This document shows positions 19,019-28,452 of a stretch of DNA of 38,638 nt, piece by piece. The position numbers were made by a program, and so were the translations under genes. Positions within the stretch are counted from its first letter, which is position 1. Each line of letters starts with the position of its first letter. Location: contig JASMGX010000009.1 in the NCBI GenBank assembly GCA_030751095.1, forward strand, positions 1-38,638, given 5' to 3'. The stretch comes from Pirellulales bacterium. GTDB lineage: Bacteria > Planctomycetota > Planctomycetia > Pirellulales > UBA7805. The notes below the pieces were generated by a model. The model ran no database searches, was not told the DNA's origin, and saw only the letters and a list, made by a program, of their open reading frames with translations.

Positions 19019-19945
19019 ATGCAGTGTAGAGTATGCTCGCTGCAAACGGATCGCCATCCTGTCGCTCATTGGTTGCTGACTTGTCTTTTGGGAACAGTTC
19101 TCTTAGTCGGCTGCAGCGGATGGCCTTGGCGTGATGGGGCTGTTCCTGAATCTGTTGCCAACTGTCGGGAATTGTCCCAACAGGCAATTGCGCACATTGA
19201 ATCGAATCGCTGGCAGGAAGCAGAGGGTTTGCTGGACCAAGCCATTACGGCCTGTCCTATCGATCCTGATGCCCGCCGGTACTACGCCGAGACATTGTTG
19301 CAGCGGGGAGCCACGGAGAAAGCACTCAAGCAGTTGAAAGAAGCAATCAGATTGACACCCAATGATACGACATTGGCGGTTCGCGTTGGAGAAATTTATT
19401 TTTACCGTGGAGATCATGCCACAGCTAGCCGATGGGCCAACGAAGCGATCAATCTTGATCCGAGTGCCGTAGACGCCTGGGCGTTGCGGGCTCGTGTTCA
19501 GCTTGCGAGCGGACATCCGCGAGACGCTTTAGCCGATTTTCAGCGGGCATTGGGATATCGCCCGGAAGACAGCCGCTTATTGGAAGAAACGGCAGATGTG
19601 TATATGACACTCGGGCGTCCCGGGCGGGCATTACTCCTGCTCCAGAATCTTGCCGATACGTATGTCTCTGGTGAGGTGCCAACGGAATTACAAGAGCGCA
19701 AAGGGGATACGCTCCTTGCGTTGGGTCGGCACCAGGATGCGGCCCTCTGTTACCGTTTGGCTTGTCAGGACAAAGAACCTTCGGCCGATTTACTGTATAA
19801 ACTTGCCGAGGCTGAATTGCGACTCGGGCATCTCGAACAGTCTCGTATCGCAATAGAGCAAGTACTCCGTATCGATCCGCATCATCGAGCGAGCAAACAA
19901 CTCCTGTCAAAATTGCCCGGTTCCGCATCAGCAAGCTATCGCTGA
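19019..19945 (+). CDS. TPR-repeat lipoprotein
   Basis: Predicted lipoprotein of 308 residues. The N-terminus carries a signal sequence ending in the lipobox LLVGC (Cys about 32), so the protein should be anchored to a membrane after SPase II cleavage. The rest is helical tetratricopeptide repeats, at least six of about 34 residues (for example WQEAEGLLDQAITACPIDPD; ALKQLKEAIRLTPNDTTLA; HPRDALADFQRALGYRPEDS; SRIAIEQVLRIDPHHRAS). Such proteins scaffold envelope complexes. ATG 19019 is preceded by TAGGAG. It converges on lspA, whose product would process it. Confidence 0.85.
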   Translation: MQCRVCSLQTDRHPVAHWLLTCLLGTVLLVGCSGWPWRDGAVPESVANCRELSQQAIAHIESNRWQEAEGLLDQAITACPIDPDARRYYAETLLQRGATEKALKQLKEAIRLTPNDTTLAVRVGEIYFYRGDHATASRWANEAINLDPSAVDAWALRARVQLASGHPRDALADFQRALGYRPEDSRLLEETADVYMTLGRPGRALLLLQNLADTYVSGEVPTELQERKGDTLLALGRHQDAALCYRLACQDKEPSADLLYKLAEAELRLGHLEQSRIAIEQVLRIDPHHRASKQLLSKLPGSASASYR

Positions 19946-19953
19946 AACACAGC

Positions 19954-19975
19954 CGATGATCGGGGGCTATCATCG
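19954..19975. terminator. possible hairpin between convergent genes
   Basis: A perfect 7-bp inverted repeat (CGATGAT, 8-base loop, ATCATCG) begins 9 bases after the TPR gene stop, in the gap shared with lspA. There is no T run on either side, so its terminator role is uncertain. Confidence 0.3.
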
Positions 19976-20014
19976 TGTATCTCTGAGGATGCTTGCCGAG
20001 AGTATCTAAAGAAT

Positions 20015-20674
20015 TCAGGAGCGGGAAGCTATCTGGGACTCGGCGTCGTTTTGTTCTCGTTGCTTCCGTTTTGAAATGTACGCATGGACCAGTAGCAGGA
20101 TAGCACCACAGACCAGAAAACTGTCTGCAATATTGAAGTTGGGCCAACGCAGATCGTCATTCCACTGGAGTAATATCCAGTCCCGCACCGCATAGATCGG
20201 AGTTCCTTGCTGGTGCCTCTCGGTCGTCCAGGGCCAAACAAGACCGTGCATTCCTGTTCGATCGTATAGATTACCAAGGATGCCGGCGGTAATGCCGCCG
20301 AGCGCCACGGTAAGCCAGAGGTTACGTGCCTCGCCAAGAATAAAGAGCCAATACCCAATGCCCAAGATGGCCAATACTGAAAGCAGGGTGAACCAGACTA
20401 CCATTCCCTGTCCAATGCCGAATACCGCGCCTTCGTTCAGGCTTATCTGCAGGCCAACATGGCCTTCCCAGAGCCAGAGATAACCGGGCTTATTGGGCAT
20501 CGGAGGCCAAAGTTTGGAAAAAATCCAACTCTTTGTAAAAAGATCAAGCGCCAGGCCGCTCAGCGCAATGCACAAAAAAATCAGATAGCGATTTTTCGGG
20601 ACGCGCCTGTGGCAGCAGGTGTCCTGTGCGCTGCGGTTGTCTTCCTTGATGGACGTCTTATTCCCGGAATCCAT
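20015..20674 (-). CDS. lspA: lipoprotein signal peptidase (SPase II)
   Basis: Inner-membrane aspartyl protease that cleaves prolipoprotein signal peptides. It has about 219 residues from ATG 20674, with four hydrophobic helices. The LspA motifs are visible: LDLFTKSWIFSKL, the N-rich GGITAGILGNLYDRTG carrying the first catalytic Asp, VRDWILLQW, and FNIADSFLVCGA with the second. A polar N-terminal extension of about 28 residues and an inserted loop after YDRTG are longer than in E. coli, as common in planctomycetes. The frame is open up to 20809, but that part overlaps the dksA-like gene. Start 20674 lies 16 bases after that gene's stop, suggesting an operon. Confidence 0.93.
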   Translation of the reverse strand: MDSGNKTSIKEDNRSAQDTCCHRRVPKNRYLIFLCIALSGLALDLFTKSWIFSKLWPPMPNKPGYLWLWEGHVGLQISLNEGAVFGIGQGMVVWFTLLSVLAILGIGYWLFILGEARNLWLTVALGGITAGILGNLYDRTGMHGLVWPWTTERHQQGTPIYAVRDWILLQWNDDLRWPNFNIADSFLVCGAILLLVHAYISKRKQREQNDAESQIASRS

Positions 20675-20690
20675 CTCTGTGTCCGCATCC

Positions 20691-21059
20691 TCACTGTTCT
20701 CGATTGGAGGCGCAATCAATACAAAGTGGTGTGTAGGGGATTGCCTTGAGGCGAGTTTTGCGGATTGCTTTTCCGCAATCGTCACATTTCCCGTAGGTGC
20801 CATCTTCAATCCGTTCGATGGCTGTTTCGACGGCCTCTAAGGTCGATTCCTCGGTTTCCATCAGACTGAGCGTAAATTCCTGCTCGTAATTATCGCTGCC
20901 AATGTCAGCCATATGGATTGGCATGCTCGAGAGATCGCCATTCGATTCCATCCTCGTCTTATTGAGCGCGGCATTTGCCATGGTTGAAACGTCACCCCGG
21001 AGGCGACCGCGCAACAACAAAAGCATTTCCTTAAAGGGCTTCATCTCGGTTTTTTTCAT
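20691..21059 (-). CDS. DksA/TraR-family zinc finger protein
   Basis: A 122-residue member of the DksA/TraR family. The N-terminal half forms a helical coiled-coil region (LLLLRGRLRGDVSTMANAAL and beyond). The C-terminal half has the four-Cys zinc finger CDDCGKAIRKTRLKAIPYT then PLCIDCA, preceded by the family's YGKCDDCG start. DksA-type proteins enter the RNA polymerase secondary channel and act with ppGpp; whether this one does is unknown. ATG 21059 has GGAG 7 bases upstream. It lies 16 bases before lspA, an arrangement suggesting co-transcription. Confidence 0.88.
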   Translation of the reverse strand: MKKTEMKPFKEMLLLLRGRLRGDVSTMANAALNKTRMESNGDLSSMPIHMADIGSDNYEQEFTLSLMETEESTLEAVETAIERIEDGTYGKCDDCGKAIRKTRLKAIPYTPLCIDCASNREQ

Positions 21060-21343
21060 GCTGTTTCTCCGATGTTCTTCTCTCCGGTATTGGTCTCACC
21101 GGTATTTCGTCGGCCTCTACCCGCAGCGATATTGCCGCTCCTCTAAAAAAAGCGAGACCCGTCATTGTACGAATCTGACATCAGGCTGTCAAAGGTCCTG
21201 AAGCCCGGTGACCTTGATAGGAAACAAACCCTGCCATAGACTATTTTTCTACTTGAGCATTGGTTCCAGCAGTTTTCCGATCTTTGTCGGTAGCTCCCTC
21301 ACGAATCTTACCCGGGAGGCGTAGATGTGTTTGCGCCACGACC

Positions 21344-22738
21344 GTGACTGAAGTTGCTTTTCAACGTTGTATTTCTGCTTCCTGTGGACAGACATTTGCA
21401 ATCGACGAAGCACTCGTTGCTTGTCCTGATTGCAGTTCTCTACTCGATGTGCAGTACGATTGGGATAGCGCAAAGGGTCCGCGCAGTCTTCGCGAATTCG
21501 AAACCAGCAACTTTGAACCGCAAAACCCACTTGCACAGAGTGGGGTTTGGCGGTTTCACCGCCTTTTGCCATTTGCATCCCCCGAACAGCTAGTGACCAT
21601 TGGTGAAGGGAGGACGTTGTTGCAGCATGCAGAGCAGGTGGCCCGGTATGTCGGTCTTGGATCTGGTCAACTCCATTTGCAATATGAGGGAATGAATCCG
21701 TCCGGAAGTTTCAAGGACAACGGGATGGCTACTGCATTTACCCATGCGGGAATGATTGGCGCGACAACAGCGGCCTGTGCTTCGACCGGTAATACCAGTG
21801 CATCACTGGCCGCATTCGCTGCAGTCACCCGGGCTCTGAAGGCAGTGATTTTTATTGGCTCCGGAAAAATCTCGTATGGAAAGCTTTCCCAAGCGCTCGA
21901 TCACGGTGCACTTACGGTGCAGATTGCCGGTGATTTTGACGACGCAATGGATCGTGTTCGGGAAGCGGCTTCTCAGTTGGGGATCTATTTAGTCAACAGC
22001 ATTAATCCATTCCGTCTGGAGGGTCAGAAGACGATCATGTATCGTGTTCTCGAAGGGTTGGGATGGGAGGTTCCCGACTGGATTGTGGTTCCCGGAGGCA
22101 ACTTGGGAAACTCGAGTTCGTTTGGCAAGGCGTTTTCGGAATTATACCAGTTGGGGCTGATTGATCGCCTGCCGCGTCTGGCAGTGATCAACGCAGCGGG
22201 TGCCAATACGCTGTTTGAACTTTATGAAAATCGCAAGTTGCGTTGGAATGATGGCAATCCCGACACCCAGATTGCGGACGACTATTATCGAGAACTTGAT
22301 GAGGCCAATTCTTGTGCTGAAACGATTGCCAGTGCGATTGAAATCAATCGTCCCGTCAATCTCTATAAATGTCTACGAGCCTTACAAGTCTGTGATGGAG
22401 TTGTCCGTGAGGTGACCGATCAGGAGATTTTGGATGCCAAATCCCAAGTGGGAGCTGGTGGATTCGGTTGTGAGCCTGCCAGTGCGGCGAGTGTCGCCGG
22501 TACCAAGCAGTTACGGAGTGAAGGCGTGATTGCCGATAGTGATCGCGTTGTCTGTATTCTGACAGGCCATCTCCTCAAAGACCCGGATGCCACGGTGGCT
22601 TACCATACCACCGATCAGGATATGTTCGATCGGATATTGGGTAGTCGTGGGGTCCAACGGGCGAGTTTTGCAAACCGAGCGATAGCAGTTCCCAATGATC
22701 TTGATGAAATTATCAAAGCGATTCAACTTTACAGTTAG
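21344..22738 (+). CDS. thrC: threonine synthase
   Basis: PLP enzyme converting O-phosphohomoserine to threonine. The N-terminus bears a zinc-ribbon-like part with Cys pairs ([21 protein letters not shown]). The catalytic Lys lies in [11 protein letters not shown], the phosphate-binding [15 protein letters not shown] is intact, and [17 protein letters not shown] holds the cofactor. Family similarity begins at VTEVAFQRC, so the start is probably GTG 21344 (464 residues). No ribosome site precedes it. A TTG at 21260 is open but lacks similarity. An eight-codon frame with a strong ribosome site (ATG 21325) overlaps this start. dapB follows 50 bases on; both belong to aspartate-family synthesis. 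Confidence 0.95.
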   Translation: MTEVAFQRCISASCGQTFAIDEALVACPDCSSLLDVQYDWDSAKGPRSLREFETSNFEPQNPLAQSGVWRFHRLLPFASPEQLVTIGEGRTLLQHAEQVARYVGLGSGQLHLQYEGMNPSGSFKDNGMATAFTHAGMIGATTAACASTGNTSASLAAFAAVTRALKAVIFIGSGKISYGKLSQALDHGALTVQIAGDFDDAMDRVREAASQLGIYLVNSINPFRLEGQKTIMYRVLEGLGWEVPDWIVVPGGNLGNSSSFGKAFSELYQLGLIDRLPRLAVINAAGANTLFELYENRKLRWNDGNPDTQIADDYYRELDEANSCAETIASAIEINRPVNLYKCLRALQVCDGVVREVTDQEILDAKSQVGAGGFGCEPASAASVAGTKQLRSEGVIADSDRVVCILTGHLLKDPDATVAYHTTDQDMFDRILGSRGVQRASFANRAIAVPNDLDEIIKAIQLYS

Positions 22739-22788
22739 CCTAGAAGGTGTGAGCGGCTCTTCTTGAAGTGCTGCACGAAAGGAATCCG

Positions 22789-23583
22789 ATGGGAAAAACA
22801 AGGATCGTCATTCACGGTGCCGCCGGAAAGATGGGACAACGTTTGGTCGCATTGGCGGCCGAAGATTCTCAGTTGCAGATCGTGGCGGCCATTGAATCGG
22901 AAAACCACTCCAGTTTGGGGGAAGATGTAGGTCTATTGGCAGGGACGGGTCCTCTTGGCATTCCGCTGTCGAGAGATTTTTCCGAGGCCGATGTGGTGAT
23001 CGACTTTTCCGTACCCGCCGCTGCTGAAGCGATCACTTCTGCGTGTGTTGAAAGAAAAGTTTCTCTCGTCATGGCAACCACGGGGTTGAGCGATGCCCAG
23101 CAAAAGGCGCTGCACGATGCGGCGGAGAAAATTGCAGTCCTTTGGGCACCGAGCATGAGTTTGGCGGTGAACTTGACAATGAAATTAGCAGAGATTGCAG
23201 GCCAGTCTCTACAGAATCATGCTTCGGGGGTAGATGTAGAAATCCTTGAACGGCACCATCGCTTTAAGGAAGATGCGCCGAGTGGAACCGCACTCAAGTT
23301 TGGCGAGATTATTGCTGGTGTCATGGGGCAGACGAGGCACCAACATGGTAGGGAGGGTCGGCCCGGAGCGCGGGACGAAAATGAAATCGGTTACCATGCG
23401 ATACGGGTCGGCGACAATCCCGGCGAGCATACGATTGTCTTTGGATTATTGGGCGAAACACTCGAGTTGCACGTCTCAGCGACCAATCGGGATGCCTATG
23501 CACTCGGGGCGCTGGCCGCTGCCCGATTTATCAGCGACAAAGAGCCCGGGTACTACTGCATGAATGACGTTTTGGGTTTGTGA
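22789..23583 (+). CDS. dapB: 4-hydroxy-tetrahydrodipicolinate reductase
   Basis: Lysine/diaminopimelate pathway reductase. It has 264 residues from ATG 22789, with AAAGGA at a good distance. The nucleotide-binding motif is IVIHGAAGKMGQRLVALA. DFSVPAAAEAI follows, and then MATTGLSDAQQKAL and WAPSMSLAVNL. The catalytic segment ERHHRFKEDAPSGTALKFGE carries the His-His and Lys of the active site. The C-terminus ends in the family's GALAAARFI. It follows thrC by 50 bases on the same strand, so both may be one transcript. Confidence 0.96.
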   Translation: MGKTRIVIHGAAGKMGQRLVALAAEDSQLQIVAAIESENHSSLGEDVGLLAGTGPLGIPLSRDFSEADVVIDFSVPAAAEAITSACVERKVSLVMATTGLSDAQQKALHDAAEKIAVLWAPSMSLAVNLTMKLAEIAGQSLQNHASGVDVEILERHHRFKEDAPSGTALKFGEIIAGVMGQTRHQHGREGRPGARDENEIGYHAIRVGDNPGEHTIVFGLLGETLELHVSATNRDAYALGALAAARFISDKEPGYYCMNDVLGL

Positions 23584-23682
23584 TCCACAATGTATTTTTG
23601 ATGGATTGCCCAACGGACCGATACGAATCCAAAGAAAGAGAGCAGCTGCCAAGCACACCAGGGCGCAGCTGATACACCAACG

Positions 23683-24060
23683 ATGGCAAAATGCGACGAA
23701 GGCTATCGGTGCGAGGTCTGCGGCCAGGATGTCTCCGAGATCACCGAGAGCGATCTCTATCTCCGCTATGTTATCGGACAGGTCGGAGTCGAAGTGCTTT
23801 ACGCGCACCCGGAACGCCATATCCGCTGCAATCCGACGCTTGCACAGTTTATTGTGGATGACGATTTTGAGCCGATTGAGGTGGAGGGTGCATTCGACAA
23901 GCGCAATCTTGACTCGCAATATGTTCAATCGCACCAAACCTTGGTCACTCGGGGTTGGCAACGACTCGGAGAAATTGCCAAAACGGAAGTGGCGATGATA
24001 GATTATCCTCTGCCGGAGGTACTTGCCCGCAACAAATCTCGCGACGCCTCGAATCCGTGA
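23683..24060 (+). CDS. uncharacterised protein with CxxC motif
   Basis: A 125-residue protein I do not recognise by name. It begins with YRCEVCGQDVSEITESDLYL, a single CxxC that could bind metal with other Cys/His residues (HPERHIRCN). The rest is acidic and folded-looking (FIVDDDFEPIEVEGAF), with no signal peptide or membrane segment. Its codon use and third-base pattern agree with neighbouring genes, and it fills the gap between dapB (99 bases upstream) and the convergent gmhA. The ATG at 23683 has no obvious ribosome site. Function unknown. Confidence 0.7.
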   Translation: MAKCDEGYRCEVCGQDVSEITESDLYLRYVIGQVGVEVLYAHPERHIRCNPTLAQFIVDDDFEPIEVEGAFDKRNLDSQYVQSHQTLVTRGWQRLGEIAKTEVAMIDYPLPEVLARNKSRDASNP

Positions 24061-24068
24061 TCTGGTTG

Positions 24069-24635
24069 CTATTCCATTCCCGGTTTCTGCTCAAACGCTT
24101 CGCAAATCAGGTGGATGGCATGGAGACTCAACTCCTGGATCCGAGCGGGATCGGTTGCGTTTGCGACTACGGCAACGTCCACGAGTTGTTCGAGCGGCCC
24201 ATCTTTTCCACAAAAACCGATTGTGGTCACTCCTCCTCGCCGCGCCTCCTCTGCCGCCGCGAGAATATTGGGCGATTTTCCCGAGCTTGAGAAAAGGATC
24301 AGCGCATCACCCGCTTGGCCGATGGCTTCGACCTGACGGGAAAAGATCTGCTCGAAACCAAAGTCGTTGCCGATGCAAGTGAGCACTGCGGCGTCGGCAC
24401 TCAGTGCGATCACCGGAAGTGGTGCGCGGGAGATGCGGTAACGTCCTACCATCTCGTCCGAGAGGTGCTGGCAGAGCGTGGCCGAACCTCCGTTTCCGGC
24501 GACCAGTACTTTGCCCCCACTCCCAAAAACATCCCGCAACTTTTCGACGACGGTGGCGATCTGGTCATGCAAGTCGGTAGGGTCTGAAAGGCCACGGACC
24601 AATGCATCGGTTTGAGTTCTGAAAATATTTTGCAT
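24069..24635 (-). CDS. gmhA: sedoheptulose-7-phosphate isomerase (SIS domain)
   Basis: Cytoplasmic isomerase at the start of ADP-heptose synthesis for lipopolysaccharide core. It has 188 residues from ATG 24635. The SIS sugar-phosphate fold shows GKVLVAGNGGSATLCQHLSD then EMVGRY, where Glu matches the GmhA catalytic Glu. LFSSSGKSPNILAAAEEAR binds phosphate, and the C-terminal SLHAIHLICEAFEQ holds the expected catalytic His. The start overlaps the upstream transporter stop in TGATG, so translation is coupled. DiaA, a close SIS relative, is a less likely alternative. Confidence 0.87.
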   Translation of the reverse strand: MQNIFRTQTDALVRGLSDPTDLHDQIATVVEKLRDVFGSGGKVLVAGNGGSATLCQHLSDEMVGRYRISRAPLPVIALSADAAVLTCIGNDFGFEQIFSRQVEAIGQAGDALILFSSSGKSPNILAAAEEARRGGVTTIGFCGKDGPLEQLVDVAVVANATDPARIQELSLHAIHLICEAFEQKPGME

Positions 24636-26080
24636 CACTTGCAATTTTCTGTTGGGTCCAGTGGGTTTTGAGGCGATGTCGATAGCACTACTTTATCGCT
24701 CCGGTGGAAAATTGCGACCGGTAGCAGTAGGAGGCCGGTAAGGCCAAAAATTCCAAATTTGGGGAGTCCCAAGCTGGCAAGCAGGTAGCCGGCGAGCGGA
24801 TAAAAGACAACGGCCGCGATGATGATTGCAATCCAATTCACCAGATTCATGGTACCGATCACGCGGCCCTTCATTTCTTGTGGAGGTCGTGACTGGAGGA
24901 AAACCTGGACGGGCAGGGCTAAAAAACCTGCAAAGAAACCGGCAAACACAAGTGCGACCTGACTGCCTTGATGGCCAAGCAGATGCGACCAGTCCCGCGA
25001 GGCGGCGAGGCCCGGTTCCTCTGGGAGTACGGTGGCCGGTTGGCCTCCGGGCAGGGAGAGCAGGAAAAGGGTCACGGCCAATCCTAGCGCACCGATGCGT
25101 ACGAGTCCGAAATTGACAACTCCTGCTGAAAGTTTTCCAGCCAGGACAAATCCGGCGGCAATACCGATCGAAATCGACGAGAGTAGGAAACTGGTGTTAC
25201 TGTTGTCGAGTTTAAATTGTTCTTTTCCCAGCCAGTTCACCATCATTGGGAAAATCGCAGCGACAAACCAAAAAATCGAATAGATGAGCAGCGCCCGCCG
25301 GAGAGCTGTGTCTTCTCGCAGCAGTCTACGTGTGGGCGGTGCGATGGCGACCGAAGACCAATTGAAGGGGGCGTCGGGTTGTGCCACAGGTGTGCGGCGG
25401 ACCAGAAGCGAGGTCAATGTTCCCAGGATGGCGATGGCGACACAGATCCAACCAGCCGTGGAAAGAGATTGAGAGAAATGATCCAACAAAATCCCCCCGA
25501 ACCATGTGCCGAAAATTAAGGCCAGGAAGGTGGTCATCTGGATGATGCCGTTCATGCGTGGCAGATCGCCTCCACGGACCATTTCGGGGAGGATGCCATA
25601 TTTTGCCGGGCCGAATACCGCACTCTGCGTCCCCATCAGAAACAGTATGCCCAGTAGCAACCACGGTATACCAACGACATAAAAGCTACTGGTTTGTAAT
25701 GTCTCGGTGCCGGCACCTTGTCCGACCGAGCCGGTAACGGGTGGGGCCGTGACGGCAAATGCCACCACAGCAAGTACCATGACAAGCACTTCTGCTACTT
25801 TGCAGCCGACGATAAGGGAACGTTTTCCTACACGGTCGGACCAATACCCCGAGATTCCGGAGAAGAGAATAAAGGCCAGCGCAAAAATACCCTGCGCTAG
25901 AAATTGTTGGTCGTCTGCTTTACTGCTCGATGAAATAACGACGGTCACACAAAGCAGCAGCACAATTTGTTTGAAAACGCTATCGTTGAATGCACCGAGA
26001 AACTGTGTACCTGTCATCCCCCAGAACGCTCGATCCTGATAGAGCGGGGGAAGCGAGTCGTTTGGTACCGAGGGGGGCAT
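24635..26080 (-). CDS. MFS transporter, LplT-like (lysophospholipid)
   Basis: A 12-helix major facilitator protein. The motifs TQFLGAFNDSVFKQIVLLL, SGISGYWSDRVGKRSLIVG, AVFGPAKYGILPEMV and LPRMNGIIQMTTFLALIFGT match the LplT family, which flips lysophospholipids across the inner membrane. LplT is often fused or linked to acyltransferases, but none is present here. I give ATG 26080 as start; a TTG at 26161 or GTG at 26092 is possible because no clear ribosome site decides. The stop codon overlaps the gmhA start, pairing lipid transport with a lipopolysaccharide-sugar enzyme. The substrate is inferred from family similarity only. Confidence 0.83.
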   Translation of the reverse strand: MPPSVPNDSLPPLYQDRAFWGMTGTQFLGAFNDSVFKQIVLLLCVTVVISSSSKADDQQFLAQGIFALAFILFSGISGYWSDRVGKRSLIVGCKVAEVLVMVLAVVAFAVTAPPVTGSVGQGAGTETLQTSSFYVVGIPWLLLGILFLMGTQSAVFGPAKYGILPEMVRGGDLPRMNGIIQMTTFLALIFGTWFGGILLDHFSQSLSTAGWICVAIAILGTLTSLLVRRTPVAQPDAPFNWSSVAIAPPTRRLLREDTALRRALLIYSIFWFVAAIFPMMVNWLGKEQFKLDNSNTSFLLSSISIGIAAGFVLAGKLSAGVVNFGLVRIGALGLAVTLFLLSLPGGQPATVLPEEPGLAASRDWSHLLGHQGSQVALVFAGFFAGFLALPVQVFLQSRPPQEMKGRVIGTMNLVNWIAIIIAAVVFYPLAGYLLASLGLPKFGIFGLTGLLLLPVAIFHRSDKVVLSTSPQNPLDPTENCK

Positions 26081-26320
26081 ATTCTGTTGCACAGTATCTT
26101 CTTCAGCGGATCGGGAGTTCTGGGCTGTCCCATTATGGGCGTGGAGAGAGTCTGCTAGCAAGATCGCTAAACGGCATTGACGTGCCTGGGGGACAAACCT
26201 ATTACTCCCATCCCGTATTGTTTTTTTGGGGATCCGATCGTGGGATCGCGGGCATCGCTGCGCCGCGGGTGCGCTCCGCTCGGATTTTCCTCAGCGACGC
26301 ATGGCTAGAAGAAAATTTCA

Positions 26321-28345
26321 ATGAACGTTTGGTTTTCTTGGCATTTTTGGTCTCTCTTTTTGTTGGGCCCGCCTCCGGACCGATCGGGTCGGTGTCGGTT
26401 CTGCCTGGTCCCCATCTTTCTGGCGACCGGAGTGCTGTTGGGTAGCACCGGTTGTCAGACCAGCCACTGGCTGGTGAAGAAACAGGATGCGTGGTCGGTT
26501 TTTGGACACATGCCATTCCAGTCCGAATCTTCCATTGACCCCAGTGAGCGTACTCACCAGACGCTCAAGCGCCTCGTTCTCGGCGAGGAACTTGAGGAGG
26601 ATCCAGAGCAGGCATTTGCACAACTGCAGAAGATTCTCCAGCAGGAGCCTTCGGCAGAAGTCCTGTATGCCTATGCCGAGATGGCATATCTATTGGCCAC
26701 GACGGTGGAAGAAGAGGATGAGAAAAGAGCTTTTGATCTGTATGTCACCTCGGCGGCAAATGCCTGCGAATATCTTTTCGACGAGAGATTTCATGCCACC
26801 CGCAACGCCTACGACCCTCAGTTTCGTGGTGCCTGTGATCTATACAATCATTCACTCGCAAGTGCCATGCGAATGATAAACCACCACGGCGGTCTCAAGC
26901 CAGGCCTGCAGCATTTTTGCAACGTGGGAACGGAATCGACGCTGTTTCGGATCAGTTCGCAAGTTGAACATCTTAAACAGGATAATATTAAAAAGCTGGA
27001 TTTTGTCTCGGACTACGAAATCAGTGGTTTGCCAAATCACTACCGAACGTATGGATTGGGTGTCCCCCTGATTGTGGAGCGACGTCCGGACAACAAAAGA
27101 GCGATGCTCGAAAAGCATTATCCGCCCGGACTGACCATTCCCGTCACAGCCTATTTGCGGGTATCGACACACCGGAAATCGGATGCCGACGACACCACCA
27201 TTCGTGAAGCGGTCCTCGAATTGCACAATCCACTACAGACACCCAATGTGCAAGTTGCAGGTCAATGGATCCCGCTGGAAAGCGATTCCACGACACCGCT
27301 GGCCCACTTTCTCGATCATTTGGATTACACGGACGTGAGCGCAGCGACATCCGGGCTCCTGCATCCGGATGAAAGCCCTCATCCAAGCGGACTCTACATG
27401 CTCGAACCGTATCAACCGGGAAAAATCCCTGTGTTACTCGTTCACGGTATTTGGGCAACACCGATCAGTTGGATGACCATGTTCAATGATTTGCGGAGTA
27501 TTCCGGAGATTCGTCGCCACTATCAGTTCTGGTGCTATTTTTATCCAACGGGTGAGCCGTTTGTGTACACGGCCGCCGATTTGCGGGAACAGATGATCCA
27601 ATTGCGAAAACTGTTGGATCCGCAGAGAGCGGAACCTGCTCTTGAGCAAATTGTGATGATTGGGCACAGCATGGGTGGGTTGATTTCAAGGCTACAGTCT
27701 GTCGATAGCGGCGATCTTTTCTGGCAACAGGTTGCCTCGCAGCCACTCGATGTTGCCAAAGCAGATCCCGATACGAGGAAACAGATAGAGCGTACTTTCT
27801 TTTTCCGTGCGAATCCTTCGGTCCGCCGCGTGGTGACGATTGCCACTCCATTTGCGGGGAGCGACCTTTCCAACCCGACCACACAATGGCTAGGGAGTAA
27901 ATTGATCAAACCGCCAAAGATCATCAGCGATTCGTTGATGAAATTAAATCGTGAGAATCCAGATTTGCTGCGGGAAGGGATTGCGGATCTGACACCGACC
28001 AGCCTGGAGATGCTCGCCCCGGGTTCTGCGGCCCTCAAAGCCCTGGCAGCTGCCACTCCGGCACCCTGGGTGAGTTACCACAACGTGATCGGCCGTACTG
28101 AGCAGCGCGATTTTCTTCACAAGGTGACAGGGGATGGTGATGGTGTGGTGTCGGTTGCCAGCGCACATGCCGGCGATGCGATCTCGGAGATCGTCGTGAA
28201 TGCCGACCATCAGACGATCCACAGCCACCCGCAAACGGTCCGGGAAGTACGGCGGATCCTGCTCTCGCACCTTTCCTCGCTACAACTCACGAAGGAAGAG
28301 CAGAGCCCAGAGCGGTTTGAAGCTGCCGCCGCCTATTTCCGCTGA
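26321..28345 (+). CDS. lipoprotein with alpha/beta-hydrolase (lipase-like) domain
   Basis: A 674-residue predicted envelope lipoprotein. A hydrophobic N-terminus ends in GSTGC (lipobox-like, Cys 45). The N-terminal third is helical and TPR-like (EDPEQAFAQLQKILQQEPSA). A beta-rich middle part leads to the lipase core: IPVLLVHGIWATPISWMTMF with the oxyanion region, the nucleophile elbow IGHSMGG (Ser about 450), an Asp candidate in GDGDGVVSV, and His candidates near 630-636 (NADHQTIHSHP). These are the expected triad in order. It may act on lipids or lipid-like esters in the envelope. The ATG at 26321 lacks a strong ribosome site. Confidence 0.83.
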   Translation: MNVWFSWHFWSLFLLGPPPDRSGRCRFCLVPIFLATGVLLGSTGCQTSHWLVKKQDAWSVFGHMPFQSESSIDPSERTHQTLKRLVLGEELEEDPEQAFAQLQKILQQEPSAEVLYAYAEMAYLLATTVEEEDEKRAFDLYVTSAANACEYLFDERFHATRNAYDPQFRGACDLYNHSLASAMRMINHHGGLKPGLQHFCNVGTESTLFRISSQVEHLKQDNIKKLDFVSDYEISGLPNHYRTYGLGVPLIVERRPDNKRAMLEKHYPPGLTIPVTAYLRVSTHRKSDADDTTIREAVLELHNPLQTPNVQVAGQWIPLESDSTTPLAHFLDHLDYTDVSAATSGLLHPDESPHPSGLYMLEPYQPGKIPVLLVHGIWATPISWMTMFNDLRSIPEIRRHYQFWCYFYPTGEPFVYTAADLREQMIQLRKLLDPQRAEPALEQIVMIGHSMGGLISRLQSVDSGDLFWQQVASQPLDVAKADPDTRKQIERTFFFRANPSVRRVVTIATPFAGSDLSNPTTQWLGSKLIKPPKIISDSLMKLNRENPDLLREGIADLTPTSLEMLAPGSAALKALAAATPAPWVSYHNVIGRTEQRDFLHKVTGDGDGVVSVASAHAGDAISEIVVNADHQTIHSHPQTVREVRRILLSHLSSLQLTKEEQSPERFEAAAAYFR

Positions 28346-28359
28346 CCATTTGCTACACC

Positions 28360-28390
28360 TTGCCGCTCTCAATGAGCGATCGAGCGGCAA
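28360..28390 (+). terminator. possible hairpin after the lipase gene
   Basis: A 9-bp perfect inverted repeat (TTGCCGCTC and its complement, 13-base loop) lies 14 bases past the lipase stop. No T run follows, so it may be an mRNA-stabilising stem or a rho-dependent site rather than an intrinsic terminator. Confidence 0.35.
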
Positions 28391-28452
28391 TCTCTGCGGA
28401 CCATCTCCCCGGTGAGCACTGCTGCTAGCCGCGCGACCGTTTTGGGCGATCT

